DNA of 34,385 nt from Chloroflexota bacterium (GTDB lineage Bacteria; Chloroflexota; Limnocylindria; Limnocylindrales; CSP1-4), in NCBI GenBank assembly GCA_015661135.1, contig JACVXW010000007.1, forward strand, positions 3,062 to 37,446, given 5' to 3'. Under the pieces are notes generated by a model. It made no database searches, was not told the origin of the DNA, and saw only the letters and a list, made by a program, of their open reading frames with translations. This document shows positions 1-6,997 of the stretch, in pieces. The position numbers and the translations under genes are program-made. Within the stretch, counting starts at the first letter, position 1. Each line of letters starts with the position of its first letter.

Positions 1-1822
1 GGAGGACCGCCGCGAGCACGAGAATCATCCAGAAGTCCATGCGGTCGAACCGCCCACCGCCCTCGCCGGCGAGGGTGGCGGTTCGATCGGGGCGGATCGG
101 CCGCTCATTCAACCGGGCCCGAATCCAGCCGATGAACCCGAGCTCGTCCGACGACGGCCGCGCACCCCAGACCGGCTGGAGCCGTGGTGACGCCGAGAGG
201 TCGCCGATCGGCTCCGCCAGCGGTTCGCCCAGCGCTGCGGTCGGCTCCCGATCGGATGAGGCCAGAATCGTGGTCTGCGCGCTGGTCACGGGCGCACCGG
301 CCGTCGCCGGCCTCGCGCCGTCCTGGCCCGGGCCGTCGTTGCCGGCCCCGTCATCCCATGCGGCGTCGCCGGCCCCGTCGTCGTCGCGGCGGCTCGCTTC
401 GATCTCCCGGGCCAGCCGCTCGCTCGCCGACCGCCGGAGCTCGGTCAGCGCGAACAGGAAGATCCCGGCCTGGATCGACGCCGCCACGGCCACGCCGGTC
501 CAGGAGCCGACCGCCGGTCCGATCCCCAGCCAGTCGTCGATTCCCGGGTTGTTCGGATACAGTGTGGTCAGGACGAAGTACATGTTGGCGAGGGTCGCCG
601 CGCTCGAGGCGACATAGGCGATCGTCCAGCGGATCGACACCGCTGCGAGGATCGCGCCGAGGATGGCCAGCGGGAACAGGTAGCGCTCGTGGACACGCGT
701 CGGGACCACGAAGAAGGCGATTGCCAGCACCGTGAGGCCCACGAGCATCGTCCGGCGGTCCGGGCGGCGCGCGACGAATACGCTGACCGCGATGAACACC
801 ACCAGCGTCAGCAGCGTGCCAACGACGACGGCCGGGACCGCGCCGAACGCGAACGCGTCCGGGCAGTTGTAGAACGAGATGCCCTTCGGCACGACCATGT
901 CGCAGACCCAGGTGCCGCTCTGGGCGATCCCGCCGCCCTTGAAGGTCACCAGCGCCCAGGGGTTCCAGGCGTTCACCGACAGGTATGGATAGCCGCCGGC
1001 GGTCTTGAAGATCTGCTCGACCAGGCCGGGCAATGACAGCCCGAAGGGCAGTGACATGACGATTGCGGTCGTGAAGCCGGCCAGGCCCGTGGTAATGATG
1101 CGGACGGGCCCGCGCACCCCGTCCTCCCAGCCAGTCGTCGTCCGTCGCCGCGCCGGGGGCGCTTCCTCGCCGTGGCCGCCCTCGGGCCAGAATGCACGCC
1201 GGATCGTGACCGCGGCCACGATCGGGACGAGGATCCCGAGCTGTGGCTTGATGATCGCCCCAATAACGGTCAGGATCGCCGCGCGCTCGGGCCGGTCCCG
1301 CCACAGCTCCCGCAGGCCGAGCAGCAGGAAGATCACGCCGAACGCATCCACCTGGCCCCAGATGGCGCTGTCCAGCCAGGTGATCGGATTGACGGCCACG
1401 AGGAGCGCGCCGAGCCGGGCCGCCCAGCGCCCGGCGCCGAGTTCCCGGGCCATGGACCAGACGAGCCCGGCCAGGACGACGTCGGCCACCATCGGCGGGA
1501 CCTTGATCAGGTCGCCGACGCCGCCGAAGACCTTGCCGACCATCCCGACGGCCCACAGGACGTACAGGTATCCGGGGGTGTAGTCGTGGAGGAAGTCCCG
1601 CCCGTAGAACCCGTTGAGGCCCTCGGTGGCGAGGTTGGAAGCCCAGAACTGGAAGGCGGCGATGTCGTTGGCGAAGCCGGAACCGGGCAGGAGGTATGCG
1701 ATGATGACGCGGAAGGTGAGGGCCAGCGCGAGGAGGATCAGGATGCCGCCGACGTCGTCCCGCGCCTTGGCGCGCGTCTCGGCTCCGCCCCGCACGGGCT
1801 CACCCGATACGGGGCCTGTCAA
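1..1822 (-). CDS. GT-C type polytopic membrane glycosyltransferase (partial, 3' end outside window)
   Basis: Reading the minus strand from TTG at 1822 gives an uninterrupted frame of about 607 codons that leaves the window at base 1. It is a membrane protein with many hydrophobic helices in the first ~400 residues. A HERYLFP motif lies in a loop after the mid helices; such HERY-type motifs occur in Gpi18/PIG-M-like mannosyltransferases (COG5542 group). Early acidic-loop residues (FANDIAAF) fit the GT-C fold, which uses polyprenyl-phosphate sugars outside the membrane. A hydrophilic Asp/Ala/Gly-rich stretch (~400-590) follows, then another helix begins. The start is chosen because AGGAGG (1831-1836) sits 8-9 nt upstream of the TTG. 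The start codon is only 29 bp from the next gene on the other strand. Substrate is unknown. Confidence 0.8.
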   Translation of the reverse strand, partial: MTGPVSGEPVRGGAETRAKARDDVGGILILLALALTFRVIIAYLLPGSGFANDIAAFQFWASNLATEGLNGFYGRDFLHDYTPGYLYVLWAVGMVGKVFGGVGDLIKVPPMVADVVLAGLVWSMARELGAGRWAARLGALLVAVNPITWLDSAIWGQVDAFGVIFLLLGLRELWRDRPERAAILTVIGAIIKPQLGILVPIVAAVTIRRAFWPEGGHGEEAPPARRRTTTGWEDGVRGPVRIITTGLAGFTTAIVMSLPFGLSLPGLVEQIFKTAGGYPYLSVNAWNPWALVTFKGGGIAQSGTWVCDMVVPKGISFYNCPDAFAFGAVPAVVVGTLLTLVVFIAVSVFVARRPDRRTMLVGLTVLAIAFFVVPTRVHERYLFPLAILGAILAAVSIRWTIAYVASSAATLANMYFVLTTLYPNNPGIDDWLGIGPAVGSWTGVAVAASIQAGIFLFALTELRRSASERLAREIEASRRDDDGAGDAAWDDGAGNDGPGQDGARPATAGAPVTSAQTTILASSDREPTAALGEPLAEPIGDLSASPRLQPVWGARPSSDELGFIGWIRARLNERPIRPDRTATLAGEGGGRFDRMDFWMILVLAAVL

Positions 1823-1851
1823 CCGGATCGGCCTCCTGCACGAGCGTTGAG

Positions 1852-3354
1852 GTGGCGGGCAGCGTAGCACAGGGTCGGGGCTCCGCCGGCCCCGTCCGAT
1901 CCGGATCGCACTGGCTTGACCTCCTCCCTTCCGGGTTCATCGGAGCCGCGCTCGTGGCCCTCGCGTTGGCGGCCTACTGGCTGCCCGGGTCCCTGCGCTA
2001 CTACAACCACTTCGTCTGGCAGGCCCTCGCGTTTCTCGACGGCCAAGCGGCGATCGTGTGCCCGGTTGCGTGTGACCGATGGTTCCAGGACGTGTACCCG
2101 CTGCGGGATGCCGCCGGCAACCTGACGGGTCAGGTCCTCCTTCCGTTCCCTCCCCTGCCGGCGATCGTCCTGCTGCCGTTCGTCGCGCTCTGGGGCATCG
2201 CCACGGATCAGCGGGCTGTCTCGGTCGTGCTGGGCGCCGTGAACGTCGGCCTGTGCTGGTGGGCGCTCGGACGGCTGCCGGTCGGACGGGCCCCGCGGCT
2301 CGCGACCACGATCTTCTTCGGCTTCGGGACGGTTGCCTGGTACGCGGCCAGCCTCGGGACCACCTGGTTCTTCGCCCATGTCGTGGCCGTGACCCCGCTC
2401 CTGCTCGCGCTGGGCGTCGCCCTCGGGGGCGATCGGAGGTTCGCCCGCGATGCCGAGCCGGCCGCGGCGGATGCCCAGGAGGATGCTGATCCGGCGCCCG
2501 TCATCATGGTGATGGGCGCGGCCATCCGCACGTCCGTCCGGGAGGTGGCGGACGGTCTTCGGGCCCCGCTCGCCTTCATCGATCGGCGGCAGTTCCTGGC
2601 GGGATTGCTGTTCGGCATGGCCGCCACGGCGCGCCTGACGATCGTCTTCGGGGCGCCGTTCTTCATGCTCGTTGGCAGCGGTGGCTCGCTGGCCCGGCGG
2701 TCCGTCTCGGCCGGCCTCGGGGCGATCATTCCCGTCGGCCTGCTGCTCGCCTACAACCTGGCGACCACCGGGGAGGTCTTCCATCCGGGCTACGAGTACC
2801 AGTATCAATTGGAGGCGCACGGCTACGCGGCCCTCGGCTACAACCCGGATTGGGCTATCGAGGACATCCGCTACCTGCCCCAGAACCTGGGGATCCTGTT
2901 CCTGTCCGCACCGACGATCCTCCCGGCCAACGCGACAGGCGTCTTCGGCGACAGCGGCGCCGCTCTGTGCGCCGCGGCAGGCGCAGCGCGGGGCGTGTTT
3001 GACCCGACCTGCCCCATTGCCGTGCCGAAGGCGATCGGCATGAGCATCATCCTCACGAGCCCGGCCTTCCTGTTGGTCATCCCGGCCCTCGGCCGTCTCC
3101 GCCGTTCGCGGCTGGTGGCCGGCGCGGCGATGGCAGTGACTGCGATCGCCGTCGTCAACCTGATGCACTTCAGTCAGGGCTGGGTCCAGTTTGGCTACCG
3201 GTTCAGCAACGACTTCGTCGTGTTCGCCCTGCCGCTGGTTGCGCTCGGGATGGCCCGGCGGGGCGGCGTTGGGCTGCTGGCGGCCTGGCTCGTTGGCCTG
3301 TCCTTGGCCATCAACTTCTGGGGCATGACGTGGGGCAACGTCCTCGGATGGTGA
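1852..3354 (+). CDS. Polytopic membrane protein, putative GT-C glycosyltransferase
   Basis: A 500-residue hydrophobic protein read from GTG. It has a first helix at ~28-47, then a large loop with aromatic and acidic residues (YYNHFVWQALAFLDGQ), and about ten further helices. A C-terminal motif HFSQGWVQFGYRFSNDF precedes the last two helices. The architecture resembles GT-C enzymes of the PMT/ArnT type, but I do not recognise a specific family. A hydrophilic insert at ~200-225 is probably a cytoplasmic loop. It is followed by the DUF2723 protein with a short overlap (ATGGTGA), so the two are probably co-transcribed with the GT2 gene. The start is uncertain: there is no good ribosome binding site, and the 29-bp divergent spacing leaves little room for promoters, so a downstream GTG (1954) is possible. 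Confidence 0.7.
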   Translation: MAGSVAQGRGSAGPVRSGSHWLDLLPSGFIGAALVALALAAYWLPGSLRYYNHFVWQALAFLDGQAAIVCPVACDRWFQDVYPLRDAAGNLTGQVLLPFPPLPAIVLLPFVALWGIATDQRAVSVVLGAVNVGLCWWALGRLPVGRAPRLATTIFFGFGTVAWYAASLGTTWFFAHVVAVTPLLLALGVALGGDRRFARDAEPAAADAQEDADPAPVIMVMGAAIRTSVREVADGLRAPLAFIDRRQFLAGLLFGMAATARLTIVFGAPFFMLVGSGGSLARRSVSAGLGAIIPVGLLLAYNLATTGEVFHPGYEYQYQLEAHGYAALGYNPDWAIEDIRYLPQNLGILFLSAPTILPANATGVFGDSGAALCAAAGAARGVFDPTCPIAVPKAIGMSIILTSPAFLLVIPALGRLRRSRLVAGAAMAVTAIAVVNLMHFSQGWVQFGYRFSNDFVVFALPLVALGMARRGGVGLLAAWLVGLSLAINFWGMTWGNVLGW

Positions 3355-4796
3355 TCGCGCCGGTCTCGGTACGGGATCGCGCGATGGCGCTCCCCGCCGA
3401 GTTCCAGACGGTCGCGCCGATCCTGGGCACCGCCCACCCCACCGGCTACCCCACGTACGTGATCCTTGGCTTCGTCGCCAACTTCCTGCTCACACCCCTG
3501 GGAGAGCCGGCCTTCCGGATGAACGTGTTCTCGCTCCTGTGTGTTGCGTTCGCGGCCGCGGTCACGATGCGGCTGGTCCTCCGGCTGACGGGATCGGTGG
3601 CCGTCGGCATGGCGGCCGGGGTGGGACTCACCACGACACCCGTCGCCTGGAACCTGGCAACGCACGCGGACCCGCACACCCTCCATCTGGCGCTCGTGGC
3701 GGTCCTGTTCGCCGCGCTGGTCCGCTGGGAACACGCCCGGCGAGATGGACAGGCAATGGCCGATCGCTGGCTGATCCTCGCGGCAGGGATCTTCGGCCTG
3801 TCGGCCGCAAACCACTCCCTGACCCTCCTCCTGGCCGTGCCGGTCGGGCTGTACGTGCTCAGCGTGCAGCCCGGCGTGATCGTCCGTCCACGGCTCTTCG
3901 GAGTGTGCCTCCTTGCCCTCATCGGCGCGCTCGTCGTCCCGTACCTGGAACTGCCCCTGCGCGCCGCCGATGGACCGTTCAAGGCGGCACTCGTCTACGG
4001 CAGGCCGGACACCTGGGACGGCTTCTGGTCCATCGCCCTGGCGGAGCAGTTCCGCGGCTCCCTGGCGGATCCGCTCGGCGATCTGCCGCGCAAGGTCGGG
4101 GAGCTCGGGGGGCTCGCTGCGGCCCAGTTCGGTCTCCTCGCAGCGCTCATTCCGGTTGGCTTCCTGGCGACCGTCGTTCGCCACCCGCGGTTCGCCCTGC
4201 TCACGGGCACCGCCATGCTGGTCACCGTCCTCTTCAACGCCTCGTACTCCAACGCGGACATCGGGCGCTACTACCTTGGGCCGGTCCTCTGGACATGGGC
4301 CTGGCTCGGGATCCTCGCCGGGATCGTGGTCGAGCAGGTCGGCAGCGAGCGCCGCCGCGTGGGTTCCGCGAGGGCCGTCACGGCGACCGTCCTCGCGGGG
4401 GCGCTGCTCCTTCCGGCGGCCGTGGACTTTGGGGCGCGGTCGGCCGCGGCGGACCGGAGCGGCGACACCTCGGCTCGAGCATGGGTGACGGCCGCGCTGG
4501 CCGGGATGGAGGAGGATGCGGTGGTCGTCAGCTGGTGGGGCCTGTCCACCGTACTCTGGTATGCGCGGCACGTGGACGGCCTGCGGCCCGATCTGACGAT
4601 CATCGACGACCGCACGCGTCTTGACCTCGGCTACGGAGAAGCAACAGACGTGATCGCCCGATTCCTCGGAACCCGGCCCGTGTACGTCATCCGCGCCAAC
4701 GATGCTGACCTGGCCCTCGTCGAGGCCCGGTACGTCCTCATGTCGATCTCGAACGAGCCGGCGCCGGACGTCTACCGCGTTGTTCGAGAACGCTAG
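3348..4796 (+). CDS. DUF2723 (protein O-mannosyltransferase-like) membrane protein, N-terminally short
   Basis: The protein carries the DUF2723 hallmark GTAHPTGYPTY followed by GEPAFRMN and about nine hydrophobic helices, then a soluble C-terminal part (~380-483). Family members normally begin with a membrane helix leading into an acidic D-x-x-E-F type motif before the AHP motif. Here only the Glu-Phe part remains (LPAEFQ), the preceding Asp position is not acidic, and the expected first helix is absent. ATG 3348 overlaps the stop of the upstream gene; GTG 3330 and ATG 3384 are alternatives. None restores the helix. The GT2 gene follows with a 1-bp overlap (TAGTG). The likely role is transfer of a sugar from polyprenyl phosphate to a surface acceptor, but the truncation may make it non-functional or reflect a sequence error. 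Confidence 0.72.
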   Translation: MVIAPVSVRDRAMALPAEFQTVAPILGTAHPTGYPTYVILGFVANFLLTPLGEPAFRMNVFSLLCVAFAAAVTMRLVLRLTGSVAVGMAAGVGLTTTPVAWNLATHADPHTLHLALVAVLFAALVRWEHARRDGQAMADRWLILAAGIFGLSAANHSLTLLLAVPVGLYVLSVQPGVIVRPRLFGVCLLALIGALVVPYLELPLRAADGPFKAALVYGRPDTWDGFWSIALAEQFRGSLADPLGDLPRKVGELGGLAAAQFGLLAALIPVGFLATVVRHPRFALLTGTAMLVTVLFNASYSNADIGRYYLGPVLWTWAWLGILAGIVVEQVGSERRRVGSARAVTATVLAGALLLPAAVDFGARSAAADRSGDTSARAWVTAALAGMEEDAVVVSWWGLSTVLWYARHVDGLRPDLTIIDDRTRLDLGYGEATDVIARFLGTRPVYVIRANDADLALVEARYVLMSISNEPAPDVYRVVRER

Positions 4797-5596
4797 TGGG
4801 ACATTCGACGGCCTCCGCAGGGACGGAATCTGGCGCGCCGGCGCCGCCGCTCGTCCCGGCGCTGTCCTGCTTCTTTCCGGCCCACAACGAGGAGGCCAAC
4901 CTGCGTGGGCTCGTGGAGGAGGCGCTGGTGACCCTGCCCGCGATCGCCGAGGTCTTCGAAATCGTCATCGTCGACGACGGCTCACGGGACTCGACCTCTC
5001 GGCTCGCGGATGAGCTGGCCGCCGCCAATCCTCGCGTTCGCGCCGTCCACCACGAGGTGAACCGCGGCTACGGCGCCGCCCTGCGGACCGGCTTCGCGTC
5101 GGCGCGCCACGACCTGATCGCGTTCACGGACGGCGATCGCCAGTTCCGCGTTGCCGACCTGGCGCGCCTCACGACCCGGCTCGCGGCCGGGGACGCAGAC
5201 GCCGTGGTCGGGTTCCGGATCAAACGGGCGGACCCGCCTGTGCGGACCCTGTACGCCCGCGTCTACCGCCTCGCCAACCGGATCTTCTTCGGCCTGCGCG
5301 TCACGGACGTCGACTGTGCCTGCAAGCTGATCCGGCGCGGGGCCCTCCGTGGAATCAGCGTCGAATCGAGCGGGGCCTTCTTCTCGGCCGAGCTCCTGAT
5401 CAAGCTGCTGGCCTCCGGACGCCGGGTCGTCGAGGTGGGCGTGCCCCACTATCCCCGCACCGCCGGCAGCGCGACCGGGGCGAAACCACAGGTCGTCCTT
5501 CGCGCGGTCCGCGACTTCTGGCTGCTTCGGCTGCGCCTGTGGGCCGCGCCCGGCCGCGCCCTCGCGCGGGGCGAACCGATCCTGCCGGAGGCCTGA
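4796..5596 (+). CDS. GT2 family glycosyltransferase (DPM1/polyprenyl-phosphate sugar synthase-like)
   Basis: A 266-residue GT-A fold enzyme. The N-terminal nucleotide-sugar half contains the FFPAHNEEANL motif, then VDDGSRDST, and the DxD-type metal site in FTDGDRQF. The acceptor half has FGLRVTDVDCACKLIRR and ends without C-terminal membrane helices, as in soluble DPM1-type synthases. Such enzymes move a sugar from a nucleotide donor to polyprenyl phosphate at the cytoplasmic face. Its position directly after two polytopic GT-C-like genes fits a donor-maker plus transferase pathway for glycosylating surface proteins or lipids. The GTG start overlaps the TAG of the upstream gene by one base. 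The sugar cannot be named from sequence. The gene is convergent with the next one (29 bp apart). Confidence 0.88.
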   Translation: MGHSTASAGTESGAPAPPLVPALSCFFPAHNEEANLRGLVEEALVTLPAIAEVFEIVIVDDGSRDSTSRLADELAAANPRVRAVHHEVNRGYGAALRTGFASARHDLIAFTDGDRQFRVADLARLTTRLAAGDADAVVGFRIKRADPPVRTLYARVYRLANRIFFGLRVTDVDCACKLIRRGALRGISVESSGAFFSAELLIKLLASGRRVVEVGVPHYPRTAGSATGAKPQVVLRAVRDFWLLRLRLWAAPGRALARGEPILPEA

Positions 5597-5625
5597 CGCG
5601 CGACGGTCAGAAGGACCCGCGCCGG

Positions 5626-6231
5626 TCAGCCAGGCCGACGCCCCGAGCTTCCGCCTGAGCTCCCGCCGGACCCGGGATCCTGTTCGAGCGAGTTGACGAA
5701 CTCGCGGAACATGTCCAATCGTTCGTCCACCACGGCTTCGCCGAGCGTCTCGAGGGGCACGTCCTGGCCCTTCGAGACGGCGCCTCCCGGGTCTGCCGCC
5801 TCGGCCCGCTCGTCAGCGCCCGGATCGGCGCCGAGTGCCGCCAGGTCGAGGACTTCCTCGGCCACGAGGATCCGGGCGTCGGCGCGGACGGCAAGGGCCA
5901 CGCAGTCCGACGGCCGGGCGTCGAGCTCAATTTCCTCGCCGTCCACCGCCAGGATCAACCGGGCGTGATAGGTCTCCTCGGCGAGTGCGGAGATGACCAC
6001 CCGTTCAACCCGGGCGCGGAGCCGCTCGAGCGCGGCGAGGAACAGGTCGTGAGTAAGGGGGCGCTCGGCCGCCAGCCCCTGGAGCTTCATGGCGATCGCG
6101 CTCGCCTCCCACTGACCGATCCAGATCGGAAGGTAGCGATCGCCAACGACGTCCTTGAGGATCACGACATGTCGGCTCGAGAGCATGTGGACACGGACGC
6201 TCTCGACCTGCATCTCGATCAGGCGGCCCAT
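5626..6231 (-). CDS. Bifunctional nuclease (BFN, DUF151) domain protein
   Basis: The 201-residue protein begins with the BFN-family pattern: VESVRVHMLSSRHVVILKD, LPIWIGQWEASAIAMKLQG, then RPLTHDLF and ARPSDCVALAVRADARILV. This domain fills residues ~6-135. The C-terminal ~65 residues are acidic and then Gly/Ser-rich, with no UVR domain. Family members have been reported to have RNase/DNase activity, but the in vivo role in bacteria is unclear. Two Met codons (residues 1 and 7) could start the protein. The first is preferred because a GATAAT hexamer lies exactly 6 nt upstream and there is no Shine-Dalgarno, which would suit a leaderless mRNA. It lies 40 bp downstream of the rhomboid gene on the same strand. 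Confidence 0.9.
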   Translation of the reverse strand: MGRLIEMQVESVRVHMLSSRHVVILKDVVGDRYLPIWIGQWEASAIAMKLQGLAAERPLTHDLFLAALERLRARVERVVISALAEETYHARLILAVDGEEIELDARPSDCVALAVRADARILVAEEVLDLAALGADPGADERAEAADPGGAVSKGQDVPLETLGEAVVDERLDMFREFVNSLEQDPGSGGSSGGSSGRRPG

Positions 6232-6237
6232 GGGCGG

Positions 6238-6243
6238 ATTATC
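6238..6243 (-). promoter_or_regulatory. -10-like hexamer GATAAT, 6 nt before the BFN start codon
   Basis: On the minus strand GATAAT is followed by six bases and then ATG. No Shine-Dalgarno is visible. A transcript starting at the usual distance from this hexamer would begin at or next to the A of ATG. The same spacing is seen for ureAB and the Fur-family gene. No clear -35 element is seen. Confidence 0.4.
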
Positions 6244-6271
6244 CCATCGCCTGCACCGTCAGGACGGACCA

Positions 6272-6997
6272 TCAGGACGGCCGGAGCCACCAACCAGCGG
6301 TGGGCGGCGATGCGCGCCGGGTCAGCCTGACCAGCAGGCCGGCCACGAGACCGGCCACGAACCCGCCGATGTGGGCGAAGAATGCCACCCCGCCGTGCGC
6401 TGCCACCGCGCCGAGCGAAGCCGCGCCATCGAGGAGCTGGAGGAGGAACCAGTAGCCGAGGACGATGAGCGCGGGCACTTCGATCAGCTGGTAGAAGAAC
6501 CCCAGAAAGACGAAGGTCAGGATCCGGGCCCGCGGGTACAGCACGATGTACGCGCCGAGCGTGGCCGCGATCGCGCCCGACGCTCCGATCAGCGGGATTT
6601 CCGAGGCCGGATCCACCCAGACCTGGGCGAGTGTCGCGGCCAGGCCGCCGAGGAGGTAGAAGCCCAGGAACGGCAGGCGACCGAGCCGGTCCTCGATGTT
6701 GTTGCCGAAGATCCACAGGAACAGCAGGTTGCCCACGATGTGCCACCAGCCACCGTGCAGGAACATGCTGGCGAATGCGCCGGTGGCCGCGCCGCCCAGG
6801 TCGCCGGAGCCGGCCAGGGCTGCCGAGATCCGGGCCGGCACAGCGCCCCATGTCTTGAAGAACTGTCCGAGCGCCTCCGCACCGCCCGACGCCTCGATCG
6901 CAAGTTCCAACCCGAAGACGGCGACGCAGGCGCCGATCAGCCCGAGCGTCACGACCGGCCGTCGGCGCGTGGGGTTCGCGTCGCGGAGCGGAATCAC
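6272..6997 (-). CDS. Rhomboid family intramembrane serine protease
   Basis: A 241-residue membrane protein with the rhomboid core: HGGWWHIVGNLLFLWIFGNN (conserved His and Asn of TM2), GASGAIAATLGAY (catalytic Ser of GxSG at the head of TM4), and a His in FFAHIGGFVAG (catalytic His of TM6). A loop follows the first helix as in bacterial rhomboids. It should cleave transmembrane helices of unknown substrates within the membrane. The GTG start overlaps the stop of the upstream PP2C-like gene by 4 bp (GTGA), indicating translational coupling. The neighbouring single-pass protein is therefore a candidate substrate or partner, which is inference only. Confidence 0.93.
   Translation of the reverse strand: MIPLRDANPTRRRPVVTLGLIGACVAVFGLELAIEASGGAEALGQFFKTWGAVPARISAALAGSGDLGGAATGAFASMFLHGGWWHIVGNLLFLWIFGNNIEDRLGRLPFLGFYLLGGLAATLAQVWVDPASEIPLIGASGAIAATLGAYIVLYPRARILTFVFLGFFYQLIEVPALIVLGYWFLLQLLDGAASLGAVAAHGGVAFFAHIGGFVAGLVAGLLVRLTRRASPPTAGWWLRPS

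Noticed and set aside
351-1556. Long Arg/Gly-rich frame on the minus strand
   Set aside because: It is a shadow: the frame starting at TTG 1822 encodes coherent membrane helices and the HERY motif over the same DNA.
1819-4571. Long minus-strand frames opposite the GT genes
   Set aside because: High-GC shadow frames without hydrophobic pattern or family motifs; the plus-strand frames are clearly coding.
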